The notes under the pieces are model-generated. The model had not been told where the DNA came from, ran no database searches, and saw only the letters and a program-made list of their open reading frames with translations. This document shows, one piece after another, positions 51,461 through 60,662 of a stretch of 64,000 bases of DNA; position 1 is the stretch's first letter, and every line of letters begins with the position of its first letter. Position numbers and translations under genes: made by a program. The DNA is from Streptomyces caniscabiei (GTDB taxonomy: Bacteria > Actinomycetota > Actinomycetes > Streptomycetales > Streptomycetaceae), in NCBI RefSeq assembly GCF_014930365.1, contig NZ_JABXWI010000003.1:496001-560000 (forward strand), written 5' to 3'.

Positions 51461-52822
51461 TCAGCCCCCGTTCCGTCGGTTGTCGGTCAGCCGCTCGAGC
51501 AGCGGGACGATGTCGTGCGGGCTCGGAGTGGCCAACAGCTCCTCGTGGACGCGGTCGGCGCCGGCCTGGAAGGAGGGCTCGGTCAGGACGCGGGCGAGCC
51601 TCTTGCTCATCTCCTCGACGGAGTGCTCGGCACGATCCAGCATCAGGCCCGCGCCGCGGGAGAGCACGTACCGCGACGTGGGTGGGGCGTCCATGTGCTT
51701 GGCGGTGAACGAGGTGCGCGTGCCGTCGTCGTGCTGGACACCGACCTCGATGTCCCCGACGGTGACGAGCTGTGGCACCCGCATCGCCGACGCCGCGCCG
51801 AACGTGCCGATCCCGCCGTGGTGGACGATGGCCGAGCAGCTCGGCAGCAGCTGGGTGAGGGGAACGTAGTCGACCGTGCGGACATTGCGCGGCACGTCGA
51901 TGCCCTGGATCTGCGCGCTGTCCAACGTGGCGACCACCTCGACGTCGAGGTCGGCGACACTGCGCAGCATGGCGGCGATGAACTCCTCGCCGTCCTTGAA
52001 GAACTGGCGGACCGACACGCCCAGGGACAGCGCCACCCTCGGCCGGTCGGGCTCGCGGCGCAGCCAGGGCGGGACAGCTCCGGTGCCGCTGAAGGGCACC
52101 CAGCGGACCGGTACGACACGGTTGTCGGTGGGAAGTCGCATCGCGGACGGAATGGGGTCGATGGTCCATTGACCGAGCAGTAGCTCGTCGTCGACCTCCA
52201 CCCCGTAGTGCTCGGCGACGGGCCGCACCGCACGCGCGAGCGGATGGTCCACACCGGCCCTGGATTCGGCTGCGAGACCACCGATGCGTTCGGTCACCCA
52301 GCTCCAGTAGTCCAGGCCCCACAGCAGCCGGGCGTGGGCGGCACCCGATGCCCGTGCCGCCACGGCGGCCGACGGCCAGCACGGGTCCCAGATCACCAGA
52401 TCGGGCTTCCAGAACCGGCAGAAGGAGACCAGGTCGTCGATGCCGGGCGGCGGAGTGGAAGGCGTGGCGTCGGCCGGGTGGAAGTCCCAGATCGCCGGAA
52501 GCACGAACGTGCGGAACATCTTCCATGGGTCGGCGTCGTTCCATGGGTCGGCGCCGGCGGGGGGCAGGTCCAAGGCCCGCTCGATGGCGTCCAGTTCCTC
52601 GGTCATGGCCGGTGGCACCGGGCGGGTGGCTGCCCGCGGGGACGGCATGCCCCGCGCCTCGCCGAGGGGTACCGAGGTGAGTCCCACCGAGGCGGTGGTC
52701 GCCGCCATGTCGGGGTGCGAGGCGACGACGACCTCGTGTCCCGCGCTGTGCAGGGCCCATGCCAGAGGCACCACGGGATACAGATGCGCAGCCGCCGGCC
52801 ACACCGTCATGAGAACGCGCAT
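51461..52822 (-). CDS. Glycosyltransferase 2 (GT1, antibiotic deoxysugar type)
   Basis: A 453-residue GT-B glycosyltransferase paralogous to the one at 44490: MRVLMTVWPAAAHLYPVVPL with ALHSAGHEVVVASHP, PDLVIWDPCWPSAAVAARAS, and C-terminal CSAIVHHGGIGTFGAAS. A strong AGGAGAG ribosome site precedes the ATG at 52822. It is the first gene of a two-gene operon with the 3-ketoreductase. Two transferases imply either two sugars, a disaccharide, or two attachment sites on the product. Confidence 0.92.
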   Translation of the reverse strand: MRVLMTVWPAAAHLYPVVPLAWALHSAGHEVVVASHPDMAATTASVGLTSVPLGEARGMPSPRAATRPVPPAMTEELDAIERALDLPPAGADPWNDADPWKMFRTFVLPAIWDFHPADATPSTPPPGIDDLVSFCRFWKPDLVIWDPCWPSAAVAARASGAAHARLLWGLDYWSWVTERIGGLAAESRAGVDHPLARAVRPVAEHYGVEVDDELLLGQWTIDPIPSAMRLPTDNRVVPVRWVPFSGTGAVPPWLRREPDRPRVALSLGVSVRQFFKDGEEFIAAMLRSVADLDVEVVATLDSAQIQGIDVPRNVRTVDYVPLTQLLPSCSAIVHHGGIGTFGAASAMRVPQLVTVGDIEVGVQHDDGTRTSFTAKHMDAPPTSRYVLSRGAGLMLDRAEHSVEEMSKRLARVLTEPSFQAGADRVHEELLATPSPHDIVPLLERLTDNRRNGG

Positions 52823-53156
52823 GCAGGACTCTCCTCGATTCCAGTGCCGGCTCCCCATGGGTCGCGTCGGCAAAATGGCGCATGGGGCCCGAGTGACGCT
52901 ACGGAGACGCACCCAATCGCCGTTCATTGCGGGGTAATCCGAACGGGAATCGCGACGGCACCTCACTCGAGTGTGGCGTCGGCTCGTGTGGCCACGCGCT
53001 TTCCGAGAGGTAAGTGACAAACACCGGGGCACGCGCTTGAGGGTTGTGGGGCCGCGACCCACGATGGAGCCGGTGTCGCGGGACGCACGCGTCAGGCCCT
53101 GATGTCGGCGGCGCCCCCCTACTTCATCGCCAACCATCCGATACCTGGGAGCAATT
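52823..53156. other. Divergent promoter region between GT2 and IRED-like gene 2
   Basis: 334 bp, no open frame with coding character. The TetR operator motif seen at 45826/47498 was not found here, so copy 2 of the module is regulated differently. Confidence 0.5.
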
Positions 53157-54035
53157 GTGGACAACCGCACCCCTGTGACCGTCATTGGGCTGGGCTCGAT
53201 GGGCACGGCCCTGGCCGAAGCCTTCATCGAGGCGGGTCACCCGACCACTGTATGGAACCGGACGGCCTCGAAGGCCACTCCGTTGGTGGAAAAGGGCGCC
53301 GTCCAGGCCGAGTCGGTCGAGGACGCGGTCGCGGCCGGCCCTCTGGTCATCGCCTGTCTGACGACGTACGACGACACGCGCGCGGCCCTCGATCCAGCCC
53401 GTGAGGCGCTGAAGGGACGCGCCCTGGTCACCCTGAACAGCGGGTCCCCTGCCGGGGCCCGTGAGACGGCCACCTGGGCGCTGGAGCACGGTGCCCGTTT
53501 CCTGGGCGGTGCGATCAAGAACGTGCCCTCCGCCGTGGGAGACGAGGACACTCTGCTGTACTACGGCGGCGACAAGGGTGTCTTCGACGAGTTCGAGTCG
53601 ACGCTGCGGGTGATGGGCGGCGACACCGTGTTCCTCGGTGAGGACGCGGACCTGGCCGCGCTGTACGAGATGGCGGTGGGCGGCACGCTGCTGCCCGCCC
53701 TCGTCGGGTTCTTCCAGGGAGCCGCCGCCCTTCAGGCGCGCGGCCTGGAAGCCTCCTCCATGGTCCGCTTCAGCATCAAGTGGTTCGAGATGATCAACTC
53801 GGTGCTGCCGTTGTTCGCCGAGGAGATCGATGCCGGCGACTACAGCAAGCCGGCGTCGTCGGTGAACCTGTTCGTCGCGGGCGCGGCGCACGACGCGGAG
53901 CTGGGCAAGGAGGCCGGACTCGACATGTCGTGGCACAAGCCGTTCCACGACCTGCTGCATCGGGCCGTCGAGGCGGGTCACGGCGACCACAGCATCTCGG
54001 CGCTGACCGAGGTCCTGAAGCAGCCCAAGGCCTGA
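53157..54035 (+). CDS. Imine reductase-like NAD(P)-dependent oxidoreductase 2
   Basis: A 292-residue paralogue of the protein at 45909, with VTVIGLGSMGTALAEAFIEA, VWNRTASKATPLVEKGAV and a C-terminal helical domain ending in FHDLLHRAVEAGHGDHSISA. The position of the catalytic residue in the second domain differs from copy 1 (ALYEMAVGG versus ALYYQLQLD), suggesting a different stereochemical or substrate preference. The GTG at 53157 has GGAG at six bases. It converges on the second ACAD-fold gene with a strong terminator between. Confidence 0.85.
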   Translation: MDNRTPVTVIGLGSMGTALAEAFIEAGHPTTVWNRTASKATPLVEKGAVQAESVEDAVAAGPLVIACLTTYDDTRAALDPAREALKGRALVTLNSGSPAGARETATWALEHGARFLGGAIKNVPSAVGDEDTLLYYGGDKGVFDEFESTLRVMGGDTVFLGEDADLAALYEMAVGGTLLPALVGFFQGAAALQARGLEASSMVRFSIKWFEMINSVLPLFAEEIDAGDYSKPASSVNLFVAGAAHDAELGKEAGLDMSWHKPFHDLLHRAVEAGHGDHSISALTEVLKQPKA

Positions 54036-54043
54036 CGCACGTA

Positions 54044-54092
54044 CTCAGCCCGGTACGGCAGACCGAGTATCGGTTCGCCGTACCGGGCTGAG
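54044..54092. terminator. Bidirectional terminator
   Basis: A perfect 16-bp stem CTCAGCCCGGTACGGC (54044-54059) with GCCGTACCGGGCTGAG (54077-54092). Confidence 0.8.
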
Positions 54093-54152
54093 CTGTTCCC
54101 GCGGTACGGGGATGTCGCGCCGGAGCGACGCGGCACCCCTGCGCCGTCGCTC

Positions 54153-55325
54153 CTACAGGACGGGGCTGTCCGGGTCGAGGCCCAGGAGGACGCGGCCGTG
54201 CACCTCCAGGTTGGACACGGGCGTCATCATGCCGTGCAGCGACAGACCTTCCAGGTCACGGTAGAAACGCTGGAAGTGGGCGCCGCGGGACAGGGCGGAC
54301 GCCCCGCTCATGGCGTGCAGGGTCTCCACGGCCTCCTTGACCAGTTGGATGGCGTACCCGCAGCGGCCGTGGACGATGGCCCGTTCCTGCACCGTGGGGT
54401 GGGTGCCGCCGTCGGCCAGACGGTGCAGGAGGTCGATCACCTGGGCGTTGAGGGCCCTGGCCGCCACGATCTTGTTCTCGGCCGTGGCGACGCCGATCTG
54501 GGTGACCGGGTGCCGGTTCTGTTCCTCCCAGTTGGTGTACGCGATGGCCTTGCCCGGCAGCCGCTCGACGAACAGTTCGTAGGCGGCCTGTGCCATGCCG
54601 ATGTACACGGCCACGCCTTCGGCGAGAACGAACCCCATGAGTCCGTAGCGACGGCCGGCGTTGTCGACGTGGTCCAGCAGGGCGCCCTCGACGGCCGCCT
54701 CGCCGTCCGCGACCCGATGGGCGGGCACGAACACGTCCTTGGCCGTCGTGGTGGAGCTTCCGGTGCCGATGGCGGCCGACACGTGCCAGTCGTCGGCGAT
54801 CTGCAGTTCGCTCATCGGGACGAGGGCGTAGACCAGGTCCACCGAGCCGTCGGGGTGTTCGCGGAGCGCGGCGAGCATGTCCCAGTCGGCGGCCCTGCAA
54901 CCGGTGTTGAAGCGCCAGGAGCCGTTGAGGAGGTAGCCGCCCTCGGTAGGCGTCAGGCTGCCGCTCGGGGTGAAGCCGCCCGACACACGGACGGCACCTT
55001 CCCCGAAGACCTCCTTCTGTGCCTTCTGCGGGTACAGACGGGCCATCCAGGCGGTCGACACCCAGGCGGCGGCGGTCCACCCGGTGGAACCGCAGCCGCG
55101 GGAGATCTCCTCCAGGACCGCCACCTGGTCCGCCAGCGGCAGGTCGAGCCCGCCGTAGGGGCCGGGCACCGCCATGCGGAACACCCCCGCCTTGTCCAGC
55201 AGGTCGATGTTCTCCTCGGGTATCCAGCGCCGGTCCTCGGCCTCCCGGCCGTTCTCCCTCAGGGTGGGCACGACGGCGGTGATCGCCTCGATGACGGCTG
55301 AGGCGCTGCTCGGGTCGGCTGCCAT
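54153..55325 (-). CDS. Acyl-CoA dehydrogenase-fold flavin monooxygenase/oxidase 2
   Basis: A 390-residue paralogue of the enzyme at 47529, with the same blocks: PYGGLDLPLADQVAVLEEIS, RGCGSTGWTAAAWVSTAWMA, YLLNGSWRFNTGCRAADWD and SALSRGAHFQRFYRDLEGLS. Predicted two-component flavin monooxygenase or flavin oxidase acting on an aromatic polyketide or amino sugar. The ATG at 55325 has GGAAG upstream. It is the last gene of the sugar operon (55 bp after the 2,3-dehydratase), which would link its expression to sugar biosynthesis and makes sugar-nitrogen or sugar-adjacent oxidation worth considering. Confidence 0.85.
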   Translation of the reverse strand: MAADPSSASAVIEAITAVVPTLRENGREAEDRRWIPEENIDLLDKAGVFRMAVPGPYGGLDLPLADQVAVLEEISRGCGSTGWTAAAWVSTAWMARLYPQKAQKEVFGEGAVRVSGGFTPSGSLTPTEGGYLLNGSWRFNTGCRAADWDMLAALREHPDGSVDLVYALVPMSELQIADDWHVSAAIGTGSSTTTAKDVFVPAHRVADGEAAVEGALLDHVDNAGRRYGLMGFVLAEGVAVYIGMAQAAYELFVERLPGKAIAYTNWEEQNRHPVTQIGVATAENKIVAARALNAQVIDLLHRLADGGTHPTVQERAIVHGRCGYAIQLVKEAVETLHAMSGASALSRGAHFQRFYRDLEGLSLHGMMTPVSNLEVHGRVLLGLDPDSPVL

Positions 55326-55380
55326 GATGTCTTCCTTCTGGTCGTCGTGGATGGTTCCCGCTGCCGACTGGGCGGCGGCG

Positions 55381-56766
55381 TCAGAGCCGCACGGCACCGC
55401 AATTGAGTACCGCGAGCAGGGTCCGCGCCTGGACGTTGAGGTAATGCCCGTGCCGGACCAGGGAGTTGAGCTGGCCGGGGGTGACCCATCGGTAGCCGGG
55501 CGGGGGGTCGTCCGGGGCCTGGTCCGCGTCCGCCGTCACGAAGAGATAGCGGCTCTCCGCGTTGAGGAACCGCCCACCCTCCTCCGAGTGGACCGCCTCG
55601 TAGCGGATGTCGGCCGAGTCGGCCTCCAGCACGAGATCGAGGAAGGAGGGTCGCCGGCCGACGCCGCGGTGGGCGTAGTTCTCCGGGGTGTACTGGACCG
55701 TGGGAGCCAGTTCGACGGTGTCGAGGAAGCCGCCCTCGACGCGGGCGTGGACCAGCACGTGCGGGACGCCGTCGAAGCGGCGTGTCACGAAGGCGATCAC
55801 CCCCCGTGCGCAGGGCTCGATCAGGGGCTGGGACCAGGCGGTCACCTCCCGGCTGTCCGCCTGCACCGAGACGGCCACCACGCGGAAGTACCGCTGTCCG
55901 ACGTGCTCGATGCTGGTGGGCGTGCGCACCCAGTCGGTGACCTGGGCCAGGGGCACACGGTCCACGCGCACGTCGTACCGGGAGCGTTCCGCCGTGAACC
56001 AGGACCTGATCTCGGTGTCCGCATGCAGCGCTTCGTGTTCGACGGGCGCCGTGGGAGCGCAGGCCAGCACGGTGCGCGCGTCCATGTTCACCACGTTGTC
56101 GCGGTGCAGGAGTTCGCCGATCTGCCCGAGGGTCAGCCAGCAGAAGTCCTCGTCGACCGGCACGTCCTCGTCGGTCTCCACGATCATGTTCCGGTTGGAC
56201 TTGCGCAGGAACCAGGCGCCGTGTTCCGACTGCAGCGCGTCGGCCAGCACCCGGCCGCGCCCCGGCTCGACGAAGTGGTCGATGTACTTGACGTCCGCGC
56301 CCCGGTGAACCTTGGTGTAGTTGCTGCGGGTGGCCTGGACGGTGGGTGACAGCTGTAGCAGGTTCGCGTTGCCCGGCTCCATCTTGGCCTGCATCAGGAA
56401 GTGGAGGACTCCGTCGAACTCCTTGGCGAGGATGCCCAGAATGCCGACCTCGGGCTGGTTGATGATCGGCTGCTGCCAGCGCACGAGCGGGGCCGGGCCG
56501 ATGGTCACCGTCACCCCCTCGACGGTGAAGAACCTGCCGCTGTGGTGGCCGAGCACCCCGAAGTCGTCGCGGAACGACCAGCCGTCCAGCTCCGCGAACG
56601 GGATGCGGTCCACACGGAACCGATGGGCCCGGGCGCGCTGCGCGAGCCATTCGGTGAAGGCGTCCGTGGGCAGGAAGGCGCCGGCGCGGGTGGCGGCCGC
56701 CGACCGGGCGAACCGCGCGGTCAGGCGGTCGTCGACGCGGGGTCGCAGGACGGTCGCGGTGCTCAT
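55381..56766 (-). CDS. NDP-hexose 2,3-dehydratase
   Basis: A 461-residue NDP-hexose 2,3-dehydratase made of two tandem ~200-residue repeats (RWQQPIINQPEVGILGILAK and AWSQPLIEPCARGVIAFVTR occupy equivalent places). It removes water from dTDP-4-keto-6-deoxyglucose to start C-2 deoxygenation. The product is captured by a 3-ketoreductase (candidate at 50465) or a 3-aminotransferase. The ATG at 56766 overlaps the rmlB-type stop (ATGA). Confidence 0.93.
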   Translation of the reverse strand: MSTATVLRPRVDDRLTARFARSAAATRAGAFLPTDAFTEWLAQRARAHRFRVDRIPFAELDGWSFRDDFGVLGHHSGRFFTVEGVTVTIGPAPLVRWQQPIINQPEVGILGILAKEFDGVLHFLMQAKMEPGNANLLQLSPTVQATRSNYTKVHRGADVKYIDHFVEPGRGRVLADALQSEHGAWFLRKSNRNMIVETDEDVPVDEDFCWLTLGQIGELLHRDNVVNMDARTVLACAPTAPVEHEALHADTEIRSWFTAERSRYDVRVDRVPLAQVTDWVRTPTSIEHVGQRYFRVVAVSVQADSREVTAWSQPLIEPCARGVIAFVTRRFDGVPHVLVHARVEGGFLDTVELAPTVQYTPENYAHRGVGRRPSFLDLVLEADSADIRYEAVHSEEGGRFLNAESRYLFVTADADQAPDDPPPGYRWVTPGQLNSLVRHGHYLNVQARTLLAVLNCGAVRL

Positions 56767-57797
56767 CGCGCTCCTCTCGCCCGTCGGGGGGCGGGGCGCT
56801 CCGTGCGGTCGCCCGCCGACGCCCGCGTGCCGCGGTGCTTGGACGCCTTCCACCAGTGCGCGTTGTCGCGGTACCAGGCGACCGTGTCGGCCAGGCCCCG
56901 GTCGAAGTCGACGGTGGGTACGTAACCCAGTTCCTCGCGGATCTTGGTCTCGTCCAGTGAGTAGCGCTGGTCGTGTCCCTTGCGGTCGGGGACGTAGCGG
57001 ATCCAGGACCGGTCGAGACCGGCCAGCTCGATCAAACTCTCGGTCACGGCCAGATTCGTCCGTTCGTTCCCGCCGCCCACGTTGTAGATCTCGCCGGCCC
57101 GGCCTCGGGTGAGGACCAGTTGGATGGCGCGCGAGTGGTCGTCGACGTGCAGCCACTCACGGATGTTCAGGCCGTCGCCGTACACCGGGACCGGTTCGCC
57201 TTCGAGGAGGTTGGTGATGAACAGCGGGATCAGTTTTTCGGGGTGCTGGTGCGGGCCGTAGTTGTTGGAGCAGCGGGTGATGGACAGGTCCAGGCCGTGG
57301 GAGCGCCAGAAGGCGCGGGCGATCAGGTCGGAGGCCGCCTTGGACGCGGCGTAGGGCGAGTTGGGCAGCAGCGGCCACTCCTCGGTCCACGAGCCGTGCT
57401 CGATGGTGCCGTAGACCTCGTCGGTGGACACGTGCACCACCCGTGGCACGCCGGCACTCACACAGGCCTCCAGGAGCACCTGGGTTCCGAGGACGTTGGT
57501 GCGGGTGAAGGCGTCGGCGGAGGCCAGGGAGCGGTCCACGTGGGACTCGGCCGCGAAGTGGACCACCGCGTCGTGTCCGGGCAGCAGGTCGTGCAGCACG
57601 TCACGGTCGCAGATGTCGCCCACGACCAGGTCGAGCCGCAGGTGGCCGAGGGGGATGTTGTCGCGGTTGCCGGCGTAGGTGAGTTTGTCCAGCACGGTGA
57701 CGTGGGCGTCCTCGTAGCCCGCGTAACCGCCCGCGAGCATGGTGCGCACGTAGTGCGAGCCGATGAACCCGGCACCGCCGGTCACCAGGACTCTCAT
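56763..57797 (-). CDS. dTDP-glucose 4,6-dehydratase
   Basis: A 344-residue extended SDR. GGAGFIGS lies at 7-14, with STDEVYG, the YAASK catalytic Tyr/Lys and a NNYGPHQHPEKLIPLF substrate loop: the RmlB family converting dTDP-glucose to dTDP-4-keto-6-deoxyglucose. The tail (after about residue 325) is rich in Arg/Pro and variable. ATGA overlap with the 2,3-dehydratase gene; its start at 57797 overlaps the rmlA-type stop. Confidence 0.95.
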   Translation of the reverse strand: MRVLVTGGAGFIGSHYVRTMLAGGYAGYEDAHVTVLDKLTYAGNRDNIPLGHLRLDLVVGDICDRDVLHDLLPGHDAVVHFAAESHVDRSLASADAFTRTNVLGTQVLLEACVSAGVPRVVHVSTDEVYGTIEHGSWTEEWPLLPNSPYAASKAASDLIARAFWRSHGLDLSITRCSNNYGPHQHPEKLIPLFITNLLEGEPVPVYGDGLNIREWLHVDDHSRAIQLVLTRGRAGEIYNVGGGNERTNLAVTESLIELAGLDRSWIRYVPDRKGHDQRYSLDETKIREELGYVPTVDFDRGLADTVAWYRDNAHWWKASKHRGTRASAGDRTERPAPRRARGAR

Positions 57798-58861
57798 GCG
57801 GCCACCTCCACGCGCGTGTGGTCGCCGACGACCAGCCGGTGGTGGGCGTCGACGTGGGCGCTGGGTCCGACGCTGGCCGCACGCCCGATCAGGGAGCCGG
57901 CCAGGCCGGGGACCTGGGTGATCGAGGCGCCCGCCATGACGATGGAGTCGGCGAGGCGGGTGGCGCGCAGCAGGCAGTGTTCGCCGATGGCGCTGTCCGG
58001 CCCGATGTGGCTGTCCTCGATGACGGTGTGCGCGCCGATGATCGCCGGTCCCACGATGCGGGAGCGCACGACGCGGGCCCCGGCCTCGACGACGACTCTG
58101 CCCGCGATCTCGCTGGTGGCGTCGACATGTCCGTCGATGCGCGGGGCGAGCCGGGCCAGCAGCCACCGGTTGCACTCGAGTACGTCCTCGGCGCGTCCGG
58201 TGTCCTTCCAGTAGCCGGCGTACTCTCCGGCCCGCACGTCGGCGCCCTGGGTCACCAGCCACTGGATGGCGTCAGTGATCTCCAGCTCGCCGCGCGCGCT
58301 GGGCCGGATGGCGTCGACGGCCTCGTGGATGGCGGCTGTGAAGAAGTACACGCCGACCAGGGCCAGGTCGCTCGCGGGCCGCTCGGGCTTCTCGACGAGA
58401 CGCACCACGGTGCCGTCCGGCCCCAGTTCGGCGACGCCGAACGCCCGCGGGTCGGCGACCTCCCGCACCACGACCTGCGCGGCCGGTCGATGCCGGTGGA
58501 AATCGACGGCGATGGCGTCGATGCCCTGGGGCAGCATGTTGTCGCCGAGGTACATCACGAAGTCGTCATCGCCCAGGAACGAGCGCGCCAGACGCACGCA
58601 GTGCGCGAGACCCAGCGGCCGGTCCTGCCGTACATAGGTGATGCGGGCGCCGAAACGCGCGCCGTCGCCGACGGCCTCGGCGATCTCGGAGGCCCGGTCA
58701 CCGACGATGATCCCGATGTCGGTCACACCCAGGTCGCGGATTCTCTCCAGCACATGTTCCAGAACCGGTTTGTTGGCGACCGGGATGAGCTGTTTGGGCA
58801 TCGAATAACTGAAGGGGCGCAGGCGTGTGCCCGACCCGCCCGACAGCACCAGAGCCTTCAT
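57794..58861 (-). CDS. Glucose-1-phosphate thymidylyltransferase
   Basis: A 355-residue RmlA/StrD-type enzyme. The signature is GGSGTRLRP near residue 8; MPKQLIPVANKPVL follows. The C-terminal ~100 residues form a left-handed beta-helix (IIGAHTVIEDSHIGPDSAIG), as in the long StrD-like thymidylyltransferases of secondary metabolism. It activates glucose-1-phosphate to dTDP-glucose. ATGA overlaps on both sides put it in the middle of the sugar operon. Confidence 0.95.
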   Translation of the reverse strand: MKALVLSGGSGTRLRPFSYSMPKQLIPVANKPVLEHVLERIRDLGVTDIGIIVGDRASEIAEAVGDGARFGARITYVRQDRPLGLAHCVRLARSFLGDDDFVMYLGDNMLPQGIDAIAVDFHRHRPAAQVVVREVADPRAFGVAELGPDGTVVRLVEKPERPASDLALVGVYFFTAAIHEAVDAIRPSARGELEITDAIQWLVTQGADVRAGEYAGYWKDTGRAEDVLECNRWLLARLAPRIDGHVDATSEIAGRVVVEAGARVVRSRIVGPAIIGAHTVIEDSHIGPDSAIGEHCLLRATRLADSIVMAGASITQVPGLAGSLIGRAASVGPSAHVDAHHRLVVGDHTRVEVAA

Positions 58862-59472
58862 GTCAGTGAATTCCTTACGGCGTTGGGTTGTGTGCCTTGT
58901 GTCGCCGCCGGCCACCTGGCGAGAACTCCGGCCGCTTCGGCTTCCGCGACGCCCGGGGCCTGGGCGTCCTTCCGGGACATCAGCGGTGGGTCGTCGAAGC
59001 CCCAGGGCAGGGCGAGATCGGGGTCGAGCGGGTTGATGTCGATCTGGGTGCCGGGCACATGCTCGCTGGACAGGACGTAACAGATGCAGGTGTCGTCGCT
59101 GAGCGCGAGGAATCCGTGCCCGACGCCTTCGGGTATGTACAGGGCGCGTCCCGATTCCGCGTCCAGGAGGGTCGTCTGGTACGTCCCGAAGGCCGGTGAG
59201 CCCACTCGGAGGTCCACGACGATGTCACGGAGTGCGCCGCGGACGCAGGTGACGTATTTGGCCTGTCCCGGCGGAATGGCCACGCTGTGGACACCGCGCA
59301 GGGTATTGCGGCGGGACACGGAGTAATTGATCTGCCGCGGGACGAAGGGGTGCCCCAGGGTGTCGGCGAGCAGATCGGACCGGAAGTGTTCGAAGAACGT
59401 GCCGCGCTCGTCGTCGAGCTGACGGGGCGTGATGACGTACGCCCCGGGGACCGCTGTCTCGGAGATGCGCAT
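58858..59472 (-). CDS. dTDP-4-keto-6-deoxyhexose 3,5-epimerase (RmlC-like)
   Basis: A 204-residue cupin of the RmlC family: DERGTFFEHFRSDLL, NTLRGVHSVAIPPGQAKYV, then GRALYIPEGVGHGFLALSD. It sets the C-5 (and/or C-3) configuration toward L-sugars, though secondary-metabolite members can be 5- or 3-epimerases. The residue following LRG is His (LRGVH), so the catalytic base appears present. The start ATG at 59472 lies 35 bp after the aminotransferase gene, and the stop overlaps rmlA (ATGA). Confidence 0.92.
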   Translation of the reverse strand: MRISETAVPGAYVITPRQLDDERGTFFEHFRSDLLADTLGHPFVPRQINYSVSRRNTLRGVHSVAIPPGQAKYVTCVRGALRDIVVDLRVGSPAFGTYQTTLLDAESGRALYIPEGVGHGFLALSDDTCICYVLSSEHVPGTQIDINPLDPDLALPWGFDDPPLMSRKDAQAPGVAEAEAAGVLARWPAATQGTQPNAVRNSLT

Positions 59473-59507
59473 GGGCGGGGTCCGCCTTCCCTTTCTCGGG
59501 GCCGCCG

Positions 59508-60662
59508 TCAGTGACCTGCCGCGGCCAGGCGGTGCTCGACCGCCTTGCGGAGTTCGTCCGCGACGGTGCGCACCTCGGAGTCGTCGAGGCCCTGGTGCAG
59601 GGGCAGCAGCAGAGTCGTCGCTGACGCCTCTTCGACACCGGGCAGGTCCTGGGGTCCGGCACCGTAGGCAGGCACCCTGTGCAGCGGCGGGTAGCGGAAG
59701 GTGGTGTAGATGTCGCGGGCCAGGAGATCGGTGGCGACCTGGTCCCGGATCGCCGCGTCCAGCTGCACCCAGTAGAAGTAGTACGTGCCGTGCTGGCCGT
59801 CCGGCAGGGCGGGCGGCAGCACGACACCCCCGGTGTCGGCCAGCAGCCTGTCGTAGAGCCGCGAGATCTCCTGGCGCCGTGCGACGAACCCGGGCAGTCG
59901 GCGCAGTTGTACGGTGCCGATCGCCGCGGTCAGGTCGTTGCCGATCAGCCGACGGCCGTACTCCCGGACCTCCAGGTCCCACCAACGGTCGGACACCTTG
60001 GCCTTGGAGAAGCCGGTGGCCTTGTTGTCCAGGCCGTGGTAGGCGAGCCTGCGGGCCTTGCGGGCGAGTTCGGCGTCGCGGACGTACAGCATGCCGCCGT
60101 CCCCGGTGACCAGGACCTTCATGGCGTCGAAGCTCCACACCCCGAGGTCACCGAAGGTGCCGCAGCGGGTCTCGCCGTCGCCCGAGGCGACGGCGCAGGC
60201 GGCGTCCTCGACCAGCGTCACGCCCCGGGAGCGGCACAGCGCGGCGATGGCCGCCACCTCACCGGGGAAACCGCCGTAGTGCAGCAGGAGCACCGCCTTG
60301 GTGCGTGGAGACAGGGCGCTCTCCACGTGCGCCGGCGTCGGGTTGAGGGTGCGCGGGTCGACGTCGCAGAACACCGGGCGCGCGCCGGTGGCCGCTACGG
60401 CGTTGGCGGCGGCCACGAAGCTCGCCGAGGGCAGCACGACCTCGTCACCGGGGCCGAGGCCGAGGAGTTCGGTGGCGAGGAAGAGTCCGGCCGTGGCCGC
60501 GTTGATGAAGATCGTGTGTTCCGGCGGGACGCCCAGGTGCTCGGCGAAACTGGCCTCGAACTCCCTGGTGCGGGGGCCGTGTCCCAGCCAGTTGGTGGCG
60601 AACACTTCCGAAACGGCCTCGAGTTCCTCGGCACCCAGGCTGGGCTGGAACACGTTGATCAT
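59508..60662 (-). CDS. DegT/DnrJ/EryC1/StrS sugar aminotransferase
   Basis: A 384-residue PLP-dependent NDP-ketosugar aminotransferase. The predicted PLP lysine is Lys182 in SFDAMKVLVTGDGG, and the cofactor Asp lies in LVEDAACAV. The motif FQPSLGAEELEAV at the N-terminus and the NKATGFSKAKVSDRW loop are typical. It transfers an amino group from glutamate to a 3- or 4-keto sugar; the position cannot be decided from sequence. It is the first gene of the sugar operon. No N-methyltransferase was found in the window. Confidence 0.92.
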   Translation of the reverse strand: MINVFQPSLGAEELEAVSEVFATNWLGHGPRTREFEASFAEHLGVPPEHTIFINAATAGLFLATELLGLGPGDEVVLPSASFVAAANAVAATGARPVFCDVDPRTLNPTPAHVESALSPRTKAVLLLHYGGFPGEVAAIAALCRSRGVTLVEDAACAVASGDGETRCGTFGDLGVWSFDAMKVLVTGDGGMLYVRDAELARKARRLAYHGLDNKATGFSKAKVSDRWWDLEVREYGRRLIGNDLTAAIGTVQLRRLPGFVARRQEISRLYDRLLADTGGVVLPPALPDGQHGTYYFYWVQLDAAIRDQVATDLLARDIYTTFRYPPLHRVPAYGAGPQDLPGVEEASATTLLLPLHQGLDDSEVRTVADELRKAVEHRLAAAGH

